A stretch of DNA of 64,000 nucleotides. Origin: Polynucleobacter tropicus (GTDB lineage: Bacteria; Pseudomonadota; Gammaproteobacteria; Burkholderiales; Burkholderiaceae). The stretch lies in NCBI RefSeq assembly GCF_013307225.1, contig NZ_CP028942.1, positions 620,001 to 684,000 on the forward strand. Reading direction: 5' to 3'. A model generated the notes under the pieces. The model did no database searches and was not told the origin of the DNA. It saw only the letters and a list, made by a program, of their open reading frames with translations. Made by a program: the position numbers and the translations under genes. This document shows positions 37,648-45,896 of this stretch, in pieces (the first letter of the stretch is position 1; every line of letters starts with the position of its first letter).

Positions 37648-38439
37648 ATGAATTATCAGTACATCAAAATTGAACAAGCAGAATTGATTGCGACAATTCG
37701 ATTCAATCACTACAGCAAAAGAAATGCGTTGAGTGAATGTTTAATCGAAGAGATACATCATGCGCTTGAACTTTTTAGTAAAGAGGATGTACGTGTCTTA
37801 GTGCTTCGATCTGATAAAAAGAATAAGGTATGGTCTGCCGGTCATGATGTAATGGAGCTCCCTAGGTCTGAGCGTGATCCCCTTCCAGCAGATGATCCTG
37901 TTATGGTTTTGCTGAAATCTATTAGGGCTTTTAGGGCGCCAGTAATTGCCATGGTTGATGGTTCTGTCTGGGGCGCATCTACAGATCTGATTATGAGTTG
38001 CGATATAGCAATAGGGGACCATGATTCGACATTTGCAATTACGCCCGCAAAACTAGGTCTTCCATACACGGCAAGTGGTATCTTGCACTTCATGTCAAGA
38101 ATGCCCCTTAATGTAGTTAAGGAAATGTTTTTAACGGCAGATCCAATTGGCGCTGACAGAGCATTACAGATTGGTATTCTTAATCATCTTTACGTGTCGG
38201 GTGAATTGGAAGCTAAGACATATCAAATGGCAAAAACCATTGCTTCCCGATCACCACAGGCTAATTCAGTCCTCAAAGCTCAGGCACAAATGTTATCGGA
38301 TGCGGCTGTCATGAACCCATCTGTCTTTGAGCATTTGCAATCATTGCGTAAAAACGTCTATATGGGTAGCGACTATAAAGAGGGGATTACAGCGTTCCTT
38401 GAAAAGCGGGACCCGATTTTTGGTCAAGCTACTGAGTAG
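37648..38439 (+). CDS. scpB: Methylmalonyl-CoA decarboxylase (enoyl-CoA hydratase family)
   Basis: Crotonase-fold protein of 263 aa. The sequence follows the E. coli YgfG/ScpB pattern closely: N-terminal MNYQYIKIEQ, oxyanion loops SAGHDVMELP and GSVWGASTDLIMSCDIAI, then TPAKLGLPY and EGITAFLEKRDPIF. The enzyme converts methylmalonyl-CoA to propionyl-CoA and CO2. Its place after PHA depolymerase suggests it helps handle C3/C4 acyl-CoA flux. Mutase and epimerase partners are not adjacent. Confidence 0.85.
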   Translation: MNYQYIKIEQAELIATIRFNHYSKRNALSECLIEEIHHALELFSKEDVRVLVLRSDKKNKVWSAGHDVMELPRSERDPLPADDPVMVLLKSIRAFRAPVIAMVDGSVWGASTDLIMSCDIAIGDHDSTFAITPAKLGLPYTASGILHFMSRMPLNVVKEMFLTADPIGADRALQIGILNHLYVSGELEAKTYQMAKTIASRSPQANSVLKAQAQMLSDAAVMNPSVFEHLQSLRKNVYMGSDYKEGITAFLEKRDPIFGQATE

Positions 38440-38451
38440 GGTTCTGCGTTG

Positions 38452-38868
38452 ATGGATCGACAATCTCTAATTGAATTTAGCTATATCAGTAGAGCTAAAG
38501 ATCCATTTTCGAAACTACAGCTAGTTCAGCTATTTGATAAGGCATTTAATTTCAATACCGCAAATAGAGTTACCGGCGTCTTGTTCTATGAAAATCGATA
38601 TTTTGCTCAAATATTAGAGGGCACTAGGGAAGACATTTCTCATCTATGGAAGCAAATACAAAACGATAATCGTCATGTAATTATTCGTGAATTAGATTTT
38701 CGAGAGATTGATGAGCGAGCATTTCCTAGTTGGGGTATGCGATTCTTTGGTGCTGATCGAATTGCGAAATATATCCCGAATTTGAAGCAGCATCTTAATG
38801 GTTTGCCGGAGAATGACTCCAAGCTCTTAACCTTAATGCGTTCAGTTGCAGCTTTGGATAAAACATGA
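38452..38868 (+). CDS. BLUF-domain blue-light sensor
   Basis: A single BLUF domain of about 138 aa that binds FAD. The photochemical triad is visible: Tyr in EFSYISRA (about residue 11), Asn in NTANRVTG (about 38) and Gln in YFAQILEG (about 53). No output domain is fused, so it must act through a partner protein. It is the last gene of the PHA operon. The stop is followed immediately by att copy D. I use ATG 38452. Confidence 0.88.
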   Translation: MDRQSLIEFSYISRAKDPFSKLQLVQLFDKAFNFNTANRVTGVLFYENRYFAQILEGTREDISHLWKQIQNDNRHVIIRELDFREIDERAFPSWGMRFFGADRIAKYIPNLKQHLNGLPENDSKLLTLMRSVAALDKT

Positions 38869-38949
38869 AAAGCCCAAAGATTTCTCAAGGAGCTTTTGTA
38901 TAACTGGTAGGTCGGACGAGATTCCAACTGGTGACTAAGGAGTTAAATA
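38868..38949 (-). repeat. Degenerate tRNA-Lys 3' half plus terminator (att-like copy D)
   Basis: 38905-38949 aligns with tRNA-Lys 51876-51920 with 34 of 45 identities, and 38868-38904 aligns with its terminator. It is the most eroded full-length copy and begins directly after the BLUF stop. An in-frame GTG inside it opens the HPP gene frame, but the true start of that gene is probably downstream. Confidence 0.8.
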
Positions 38950-39005
38950 ACTATGCAAGCAATCGCTCGGAAAGGGGTCTAATTGAGCTTTTGACGAGCA
39001 CATTG

Positions 39006-39557
39006 ATGGAGGTCAATGCATTCCGGAGGGTAAATGCCTATGATTTATCAATGAAAGTTTATTCACTACGATTGTTATGGGTCCTATTTGGATCTTTTAT
39101 TGCCATTGGTTTAGCTTTACTTATTACAAAGGCAAATTCTCCGCTATTGCTGGCATCCCTTGGTGGAACAACTTTGTTTTTATTTGCACTCACGGGGGCG
39201 CCGGCTGCTCAACCTAGGGCGGTATTTGGTGCGCACTTGATCAGTAGTTTGATTGGCATTTTGGCATATCAATTGTTTGGAGATGCTTTTTGGGTTTATG
39301 TTCTTGCCTTGATTATTACCATTGCGATCTTATTGCTCACTAGGTGTGTGCATCCTCCAGCGGGCGCAAATCCGCTGATTATGATCCAGGCCCATGCTAG
39401 CTTTATTCATCTTGGTGTCACTGTGATGGCTGGAGTATCGATCATTTTCTTGACTGCAATGATCTGGAGTCGCCTCGGAATTGGATCAAAAAAGTATCCT
39501 GTTTCATGGACGCAACCATCGCCCCCAACTCATAATTGGGGTATTTGGGACGATTGA
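39006..39557 (+). CDS. HPP-family integral membrane protein 1
   Basis: Four or five membrane segments (about residues 20-45, 47-65, 70-88, 94-112, 132-150 counted from ATG 39006). The family signature HPP is in RCVHPPAGANPLIM, and LASLGGTTLFLFALTGAPAAQPR matches the conserved N-terminal block. HPP proteins are small transporters; plant members carry nitrite. It stands next to a second HPP gene and a cyanate operon, consistent with nitrogen-anion transport. The frame extends to GTG 38931 in the att remnant, so the start is uncertain. Confidence 0.8.
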   Translation: MEVNAFRRVNAYDLSMKVYSLRLLWVLFGSFIAIGLALLITKANSPLLLASLGGTTLFLFALTGAPAAQPRAVFGAHLISSLIGILAYQLFGDAFWVYVLALIITIAILLLTRCVHPPAGANPLIMIQAHASFIHLGVTVMAGVSIIFLTAMIWSRLGIGSKKYPVSWTQPSPPTHNWGIWDD

Positions 39558-39583
39558 CCAGATTTCCCTTAACAGGGCAAAAA

Positions 39584-40063
39584 TCAGAAACCGTAGTCGC
39601 TCAGGCTTGGATGATTATCCGGTCTTCTGCCGAGGGGCCAAAAAAATTTCCGCTCAGACTCTTTGATTGGTAGGTCATTGATGCTAGCAAAGCGACGCAT
39701 CATAAAGCCATTTTCATTAAATTCCCAATTCTCGTTACCAAAACTTCGCGTCCAGTTTCCTGAGTCATCATGGCACTCGTAGGCAAACCTGACCGCAATT
39801 CGATTATCAGTAAACGCCCAAAGTTCTTTAATTAATCGGTAATCCAATTCTTTCGCCCATTTGCGGTGAAGAAATTCTTTTACTTGCTCGCGCCCAATTG
39901 GAAATTCAGCGCGATTTCTCCAAATGGTATCTTCTGTATAGACCAGCGAAACTTTTTCAGGATCCCGAGTATTCCATGCATCCTCAGCCATCCTAATTTT
40001 TTGAATGGCCGTCTCTCTTGTGAATGGCGGGAGAGGTAATTTTTTTTCCATTTTTAGCTCCAT
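39584..40063 (-). CDS. NTF2-like (DUF1348, SnoaL-fold) protein
   Basis: 159 aa, cone-shaped NTF2-like fold. The DUF1348 pattern is clear: [29 protein letters not shown], then [17 protein letters not shown] and [18 protein letters not shown]. Function of the family is not established. The gene lies on the minus strand between two HPP genes and is not obviously part of the cyanate operon. Confidence 0.8.
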   Translation of the reverse strand: MELKMEKKLPLPPFTRETAIQKIRMAEDAWNTRDPEKVSLVYTEDTIWRNRAEFPIGREQVKEFLHRKWAKELDYRLIKELWAFTDNRIAVRFAYECHDDSGNWTRSFGNENWEFNENGFMMRRFASINDLPIKESERKFFWPLGRRPDNHPSLSDYGF

Positions 40064-40128
40064 TAATCATAATTATTTCAATATGGATATATGATGATCC
40101 ATAAATTGTTAATTGTTTGTAATTTTGC

Positions 40129-40647
40129 ATGCTACAAAAATTTATTGCTAAGTTAAATTCTTATCTTGATCGTATAGCGCCTGGCCAGCCTGTAGTTCAA
40201 TGGCGAAGAGCCTTGGTAATATCGGCTGGCGTTGGCATTGCAGTACTTGCTATTGAATTCATGAATCTCGCTTATGGCACTCTTGGTGTTAGTGAGTCAA
40301 TGGTGCTTGCTGTCTTTGGGGTGACTGCCTTGTTGATATTCCTATTTCCAAATAGCATGATGTATTCACCGTTAACAATATTGGAGGCAAACTTATTTGC
40401 CTCATTTGTTGCTCTAACCTGTGTATACATAATGCCCATACCAATATTGGGGCTTATTATTTGTATGTTATGCACTACTTTAGGGCTTTATCTCCTAAAT
40501 TGCATCCACCCACCAGCTTTTTTTCTAGGGGTGGTTATAGTGATGGCGGGAGTAGATAGTTTGGACTTTGCCTTCTATCCACTTATGGTCGACTCCCTCT
40601 TATTATCTTTGGCAAGCTACCTCTATCGGTCTTACTTGAATCGTTGA
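40129..40647 (+). CDS. HPP-family integral membrane protein 2
   Basis: 172 aa, about five membrane spans. The signature HPP is in NCIHPPAFFLGVVI, and LAVFGVTALLIFLFPNSMMYSPL matches the conserved N-terminal block. It is distinct in sequence from the first HPP protein 1.1 kb upstream. Proximity to the cyanate operon suggests nitrogen-anion transport, by inference. Confidence 0.8.
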   Translation: MLQKFIAKLNSYLDRIAPGQPVVQWRRALVISAGVGIAVLAIEFMNLAYGTLGVSESMVLAVFGVTALLIFLFPNSMMYSPLTILEANLFASFVALTCVYIMPIPILGLIICMLCTTLGLYLLNCIHPPAFFLGVVIVMAGVDSLDFAFYPLMVDSLLLSLASYLYRSYLNR

Positions 40648-40684
40648 TTAAAACTTCAAGAAAATCAGGCCAATAAAAATACAG

Positions 40685-40725
40685 TTTTGGTGCATACGAT
40701 TTTTCTATGAGTTCTTTTGGTGCAT
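40685..40725. promoter_or_regulatory. Direct repeat TTTTGGTGCAT before the cyanate operon
   Basis: Two copies of TTTTGGTGCAT (40685-40695 and 40715-40725), spaced 30 bases start-to-start, about three helical turns. Each contains the TGGTGCA half-site of NtrC-type operators. The left half-sites are poor, so a regulator other than NtrC is possible. Confidence 0.45.
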
Positions 40726-40804
40726 TTCCTCGGGATTAACCCAAAGCGTTTTATTCAGAATGGATTCATGTAGTCAGCTGAATAAAAAACATGAGGAGAT
40801 TGAA

Positions 40805-42178
40805 ATGAATTCATACCGCCCATTTGACCCAGATAGGCCTTTGTTTACTAGTCGCTGTAGTTGTGGGCGTCATGCATCCGACGCTGAGCATGCTTTAGAG
40901 CTATCGGCAAAAATCGACGAAGAAAAGATAAGCGCAGATTTTGTTGAGGCCAGCCTTGTTAAAGCATTATTTCCTCAAGAAAGCCGTCGCCGTGCTTTTC
41001 TAAAGGCAGTTGGTGCTGGTGGTGCAATGAGCGCGCTATCTGGGTTTCTTCCGGTTGGCGCTTTGCAGGCCATGGCTCAAGAAAAAGCACCTATTGAAAA
41101 GCCAGACCTCAAAATTGGATTTATTGCGATTACCTGCGCAACCCCTCTCATCATGGCTGACCCTTTAGGATTTTATAAAAAGCAGGGCTTAAATGTTACT
41201 TTGAATAAGACTGCCGGCTGGGCCCTTATACGCGACAAGATGCTCAACAAAGAGCATGATGCTTCACACTTTTTATCTCCAATGCCAATTGCAATGTCTA
41301 TGGGTCTTGGATCTGATCCAAGTCAGATGAGAGTTGCAACAATCCAGAATGTAAATGGCCAGGCGATAACTTTGGCTAATAAGCATAGAGATAATCGAGA
41401 TCCCAAAAAATGGAAGGGCATGAAATTCGCTGTTCCATTTGAATACTCCATGCATAACTTCTTATTGCGATATTACGTATCACAAGCTGGGTTAGATCCA
41501 GATAGGGATATTCAAATCCGTGTGACACCTCCACCAGAGATGGTTGCCAATTTACGTGCTGGAAATATTGACGGCTTCCTTGGACCAGATCCTTTTAATC
41601 AGCGCGCGGTTTATGATGAAGTTGGTTTTATTCATATCCTAACCAAAGAAATTTGGGATGGACATCCTTGCTGCGCATTTGGAACATCTGAGGACTTTAT
41701 CAAGAAGAATCCAAACACTTTTGCAGCCTTATATCGCGCCGTATTAAATGCTTCAACGATGGCGCGAGATCCAGCTAATCGACCTCTAATTGCAAAAGTG
41801 ATCTCTCCTGCAAATTATCTCAACCAGCCTGAAACAGTAGTAATGCAGGTGTTGACTGGAAAGTTCGCTGATGGATTGGGGAATGTTCAAAATGTGCCTG
41901 ACCGCATTGATTTCAACCCAATACCTTGGTACTCCATGGCCACTTGGATGTTAACGCAGATGCAGCGCTGGGGCTATGTAAAAGGTGATGTGAACTATAA
42001 AGACATCTCAGAGAAAGTCTTTTTGTTGACTGATGCTAAGAAATATATGGGCGAGACTGGCATTTCCGTTCCTCCTTTGGCAAAGGTTGGCTACAAGAAA
42101 GACAAGATTATGGGCAAAGAGTTTGATCCTTCCCAGCCTGCTGCTTATCTAAAATCATTTCCCATAAGCAAGGCGTAG
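40805..42178 (+). CDS. CmpA/NrtA-family substrate-binding protein, cyanate uptake (CynA-like)
   Basis: The start is ATG 40805 with a GAGGAG ribosome site. The N-terminal ~60 residues carry a CSCGRHAS motif (possible metal or redox site), then a Tat signal SRRRAFLKAVG. The mature part is the NrtA/CmpA fold (KIGFIAITCATPLIMADPLGFYKKQGLNV, GFLGPDPFNQRAVY). Family members bind nitrate, bicarbonate, nitrite or cyanate. The cyanase gene in the same operon makes cyanate the likely ligand here. Confidence 0.83.
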   Translation: MNSYRPFDPDRPLFTSRCSCGRHASDAEHALELSAKIDEEKISADFVEASLVKALFPQESRRRAFLKAVGAGGAMSALSGFLPVGALQAMAQEKAPIEKPDLKIGFIAITCATPLIMADPLGFYKKQGLNVTLNKTAGWALIRDKMLNKEHDASHFLSPMPIAMSMGLGSDPSQMRVATIQNVNGQAITLANKHRDNRDPKKWKGMKFAVPFEYSMHNFLLRYYVSQAGLDPDRDIQIRVTPPPEMVANLRAGNIDGFLGPDPFNQRAVYDEVGFIHILTKEIWDGHPCCAFGTSEDFIKKNPNTFAALYRAVLNASTMARDPANRPLIAKVISPANYLNQPETVVMQVLTGKFADGLGNVQNVPDRIDFNPIPWYSMATWMLTQMQRWGYVKGDVNYKDISEKVFLLTDAKKYMGETGISVPPLAKVGYKKDKIMGKEFDPSQPAAYLKSFPISKA

Positions 42179-42189
42179 AGAGTTTAAAA

Positions 42190-43051
42190 ATGAATAACTT
42201 ATCTCTCAAGGCGAAGGGTGCAATGCTTTCCGTGGTGATGCTTATTTTTTGGATTATGCATATGGCACATAGCCACCGCTCCAAAAGTTGCCACCACTCC
42301 AATTGTTGCTTCTGGCTCAAGCGAATATCAGGCGCTTATGGGGCAAGGTGGAGGCGGTGATGCTGAGAAGTCAGGCTTCCCAACTCTAACTCAGATGGGC
42401 GAGACTTTTTATAAGCAACTATCTCGACCTTTTTACGACAATGGGCCGAATGACAAAGGTATTGGTATTCAGCTTGCATATTCCTTGGGTAGGGTTGGAC
42501 TAGGATTTTTTCTGGCAATGCTCGTTGCTATTCCATTTGGATTTTTGATCGGAATGTCTCCGTTGGCTTATGAAGCATTCAATCCATTTATTCAAATTCT
42601 AAAACCCATCTCCCCTTTAGCTTGGATGCCAATAGCGCTATACACAATTAAAGATTCTTCTATTTCGGGAATATTTGTAATTTTCATTTGTTCAGTTTGG
42701 CCAATGCTGTTAAATACCGCTTTTGGTGTAGCCAATGTCAGAAAAGAATTGCTTAATGTAACCAAAACCCTTGAAGTATCTCCTCTGCGCAAGGCGTTTT
42801 TGGTAATTTTACCTGCTGCCGCTCCGACTATTTTGACTGGGATGAGAATTTCAATGGGTATCGCATGGCTTGTAATTGTTGCTGCAGAAATGCTAGTTGG
42901 TGGTACTGGTATTGGATATTTCTTATGGAATGAGTGGAATAACTTGTCTATTTCGAGCGTTATTTTTGCAATTGTGATGATTGGGATTGTTGGCATGTTG
43001 CTAGATATGGTCTTTGCAAAACTTCAGAAAGTGGTCTCATATGCAGATTGA
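42190..43051 (+). pseudogene. ABC permease of the NrtB/CynB family, N-terminus frameshifted
   Basis: Frame 1 from ATG 42190 encodes the start of the protein and TM1 (MLSVVMLIFWIMHMA), then leaves frame near 42265-42272. The correct continuation (ATAPKVATTPIVASG) is in another frame and joins the intact permease from 42338 on (237 aa, EAA loop around NVTKTLEVSPLRKAFLVILPAAAP). A one-base deletion would restore a single ~286-aa gene. If real, the permease may restart at ATG 42338 without TM1. Alternatively it is a base-calling error. Confidence 0.7.
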
Positions 43052-43907
43052 AAAAGCATTCCTCAGGGTAGATGGCCTATCTAAATCTTATAAGCTAGAT
43101 GCACCCCCAGTTTTTGAAGATATCAATTTTGAAATTGATCGCGGCGAGTTTGTCTGCATTATTGGCCACTCCGGCTGCGGCAAAACCACAATTCTTAATG
43201 TGCTTGCTGGTCTTGAGGATGCATCTGGCGGTTATGCCTATATGCTTGACCGAGAGATTAAAGGGCCTAGTTTAGATCGCGGCGTTGTTTTCCAAGGGCA
43301 TGCATTAATGCCATGGATGACAGTTCTTCAAAATGTAGCCTTTGCCGTCAAATCTAAGCATCCTGATTGGAATAAATTTCAAATTGAGGAGCATTCAAAA
43401 AAATACTTAGCAATGGTTGGATTGGTTAACGCCGAGAATAAAAAGCCCTCTGAATTATCTGGCGGTATGAAGCAGAGGGTTGGTATTGCCAGAGCATTTG
43501 CGATTGAGCCCAAAATGTTATTGCTTGATGAGCCATTTGGCGCCTTAGATGCTTTAACGCGAGGAGTGATACAAGATGAGTTGCTAAAGATATGCAGCGA
43601 AACGAAGCAAACTGTATTTATGATTACGCACGATGTTGATGAAGCTATTTTGCTCTCAGACAAAATTATGCTCATGAGTAATGGGCCAAATGCTCGTATT
43701 GCCGAGATCGTAATCAACACATTGCCAAAGGATCGAAAGCGTGCAAACTTGCATCATGATCCAATGTATTATCCAATGCGCAATCACTTAGTTGACTTTT
43801 TGGTTAACCGTTCAAAGGATTTACAAGCCAAAGGTTCGGCGGGCATGTTGGACGGCTATAAGCCTATATTAGTTTGCCCAGGTCTACAAACCCCAGTTAC
43901 GCAATAA
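43041..43907 (+). CDS. ABC transporter ATPase of the NrtD/CynD family
   Basis: Nucleotide-binding subunit, start ATG 43041. Walker A is GHSGCGKTT, the Q-loop [11 protein letters not shown], the signature LSGGMKQR, Walker [14 protein letters not shown], and the H-loop MITHDVDEA. The C-terminal ~50 residues are the short tail typical of the taurine/nitrate family. It powers cyanate import with the CynA-like receptor and the permease, and overlaps the permease gene by 11 bases. Confidence 0.9.
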   Translation: MQIEKAFLRVDGLSKSYKLDAPPVFEDINFEIDRGEFVCIIGHSGCGKTTILNVLAGLEDASGGYAYMLDREIKGPSLDRGVVFQGHALMPWMTVLQNVAFAVKSKHPDWNKFQIEEHSKKYLAMVGLVNAENKKPSELSGGMKQRVGIARAFAIEPKMLLLDEPFGALDALTRGVIQDELLKICSETKQTVFMITHDVDEAILLSDKIMLMSNGPNARIAEIVINTLPKDRKRANLHHDPMYYPMRNHLVDFLVNRSKDLQAKGSAGMLDGYKPILVCPGLQTPVTQ

Positions 43908-43936
43908 ATCAAAAACCTACAATTAAGGAGAAAAAG

Positions 43937-44380
43937 ATGGATCGTTCAGTAGTGACACAAAAAATTATTGAAGCAAAAGTAAAAAAAGGTATGAAGTGGG
44001 CTGATATTGCGAAAGCAATTGGTGAGTCAAAAGAGTGGGTCACGGCTGGTTGCTTAGGTCAAATGACTTTTACTAAAGCTCAGGCCGAAGCTGCCGGAAA
44101 ATTGTTTGATTTAACTGATGAAGAGATGGCATGGTTGCAAATTGTTCCTTATAAAGGTTCTTTACCAACAGCGGTTCCAACGGATCCATTAATTTATCGT
44201 TGGTATGAAATCGTGAGCGTATATGGAACAACAATCAAAGAGCTCATTCATGAGGAATTTGGTGATGGAATTATGAGTGCTATTGATTTCTCTATGGATA
44301 TCCAACGAGAGCCTGATCCCAAGGGCGATCGAGTGCAGGTAGTTTTATCGGGTAAATATCTATCCTATAAAACTTACTAG
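43937..44380 (+). CDS. cynS: Cyanase (cyanate hydratase)
   Basis: 147 aa from ATG 43937, with a GGAG ribosome site. Converts cyanate plus bicarbonate to ammonia and CO2. The catalytic residues are intact: R88, E91 and S114 (in IYRWYEIVSVYGTT and GDGIMSAIDF), at the same spacing as in E. coli. The N-terminal part has the helix-turn-helix-like cyanase domain. It is the terminal gene of the uptake operon and ends before an intrinsic terminator that is part of att copy E. Confidence 0.95.
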   Translation: MDRSVVTQKIIEAKVKKGMKWADIAKAIGESKEWVTAGCLGQMTFTKAQAEAAGKLFDLTDEEMAWLQIVPYKGSLPTAVPTDPLIYRWYEIVSVYGTTIKELIHEEFGDGIMSAIDFSMDIQREPDPKGDRVQVVLSGKYLSYKTY

Positions 44381-44400
44381 TCAATTTATAAATCAAAAAT

Positions 44401-44424
44401 AAAAGCCACCGAGAGGTGGCTTTT
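44401..44424. terminator. Intrinsic terminator after cynS
   Basis: Perfect 10-bp stem AAAAGCCACC / GGTGGCTTTT with loop GAGA. It replaces the usual tRNA-Lys terminator at the left side of att copy E. Confidence 0.88.
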
Positions 44425-44431
44425 GTATAAC

Positions 44432-44476
44432 TGGTGGGTCGGGCGAGATTCGAACTCGCGACCAACGGATTAAAAG
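44432..44476 (-). repeat. tRNA-Lys 3' half (att-like copy E)
   Basis: Exact 45-base repeat of tRNA-Lys 51876-51920, ending in the anticodon loop. The adjoining terminator differs from that of the intact gene. The region 44381-44629 holds only this repeat, the terminator and the conserved element-end module. Confidence 0.92.
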
Positions 44477-44592
44477 AAGTCATACCTCTTCAAAAACCTA
44501 TATAACATAAGGCTTTAAGCGACCAAAATATGACCGTGCGATTGACTGTGCGATTGCTTTTTGGTGCAAAGTTCGAATCTGTGGATTAGATT
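44477..44592. repeat. Conserved element-end module next to att copy E
   Basis: Closely similar to 26737-26850. Shared landmarks are AAGTC at the junction, ATATAA, the tandem GAC(C/T)GTGCGATT repeat (about 44531-44554) and GTGCAAAGTTCGAATCTGT. It may be the recombinase-binding end of a related integrative element. Confidence 0.7.
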
Positions 44593-44629
44593 TCCAGCTT
44601 TTAATTCCCTGACTAATGAAATGAGAAGA

Positions 44630-45649
44630 TTATTTCTTTAATGTCTGAAACTTGCTAGTCACATCGCCGCTTATTGTCGAGTCTTCACCAGATAAAGACT
44701 TAATTGAGGCGCCTTTAGAAAAATCTACTTTCTTTAGATCAACCCAAACCATATTTGGGGAATCAGAGGCATTAAAGTAGTAGATCCTATTTTTAGAGTC
44801 CGCCAAAGTTGTCCACAAGGTAGGCCAAGTATCTTCAGACTCGATTGCGGTAGAGGTATTGTGAGCGCCAAGAGGAACGGAAACTGTTTTAGTGATGCTA
44901 AACACTTGAGCTAATGCTTCTTGCGTAGATTTTGGTACTGGACTAGTTTTTAGGAAGGCAGAGGCACGAACAAATCTGCTGGCTGGGTCGATATCACCAG
45001 GAAGGGATTCCTTGCCACCAAAGTATTTGTAGTTCTTGAGATTATTTAATTGCCAATCCAATGGCGGCTCATTTGTCATTACTGCTGTTTCTGGGCCATG
45101 ATGAATGACCATCTTGCCATCAATAAATTCAATTACCGCAGAATCACCTACTTCGTCTGAAAGAGATACATGTAGGGGCCACTCGCGTCCAGATGCTTTG
45201 ATAGAAACAATCTGAATTTTCTTTATCTCTGCGAGCGCCTCATTAACTGTCGCCGCATTGTCGAGCAAATATTGAACGATTACCGCATTTGATACGCCAG
45301 GGCGAGTATCCCTTTTTTCATATTGAGACTCATGAAGATAAAGAAGATTAGCTACTAAGCCTTTTTCATTGATGCCATCTGAGCTACCGACATCTAGTGA
45401 GTTAACTGCAACACTTCCGTATTTAGCATTCCATTTTGCTGAATTAGGCACTCCGCCGTTTCTAGCAACACCTCTTGGATAAATCATGAGCTTAGCGTGA
45501 TCTGGCATATACAGATCCATTGTTCTACCAACTACAACATTGCCAGTTGAATTAAATAAAACACGAGAACAAGCAATCGCCTGATTATTTAGAAGGCCTA
45601 TTGATAGGCTAGCAACTAATGCGAAGGCAATATTTTTACTTTTAAACAT
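44630..45649 (-). CDS. Linear amide C-N hydrolase, choloylglycine hydrolase/penicillin V acylase family
   Basis: Ntn-hydrolase of about 339 aa from ATG 45649. A signal peptide ends at QAIA, and the next residue is the catalytic Cys (ACSRVLFNSTG), so signal cleavage would expose the N-terminal nucleophile. GRTMDLYMP supplies the conserved Arg and Asp. These enzymes hydrolyse amide bonds such as bile-salt conjugates, penicillin V or N-acyl homoserine lactones. In a freshwater bacterium quorum-signal or N-acyl amide cleavage is more likely than bile salts, but this is inference. Confidence 0.85.
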   Translation of the reverse strand: MFKSKNIAFALVASLSIGLLNNQAIACSRVLFNSTGNVVVGRTMDLYMPDHAKLMIYPRGVARNGGVPNSAKWNAKYGSVAVNSLDVGSSDGINEKGLVANLLYLHESQYEKRDTRPGVSNAVIVQYLLDNAATVNEALAEIKKIQIVSIKASGREWPLHVSLSDEVGDSAVIEFIDGKMVIHHGPETAVMTNEPPLDWQLNNLKNYKYFGGKESLPGDIDPASRFVRASAFLKTSPVPKSTQEALAQVFSITKTVSVPLGAHNTSTAIESEDTWPTLWTTLADSKNRIYYFNASDSPNMVWVDLKKVDFSKGASIKSLSGEDSTISGDVTSKFQTLKK

Positions 45650-45896
45650 GATGCTCTCTTGATATGAATGGGAAATAGTTATATACGACTCCACAGGCTT
45701 CCACCTGGGAATATAAAGGTAATGCTTAACTAAGGATATCCAGTCTAAGAATTATTTGATTGCGATATTTTTTCATGCTTTAAGGATTTGTCGTAAAAAT
45801 TGAGCTATTTAAGTTTGATTTAGGTCAATAGGGTTGCGATATTGTGAATCGTTATACTAAATACATCTCTAACATGCAGCCTTTAAATTCAGAAAT

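Noticed and set aside
38931-39005. GTG start of the first HPP gene inside att copy D
   Set aside because: The first 25 codons come from the tRNA remnant and do not resemble HPP proteins; ATG 39006 is preferred although its ribosome site is weak.
40685-40725. TTTTGGTGCAT repeats as full NtrC sites
   Set aside because: Only the right half-site is good in each; left halves match poorly and no sigma-54 box is visible, so I list them only as a direct repeat.
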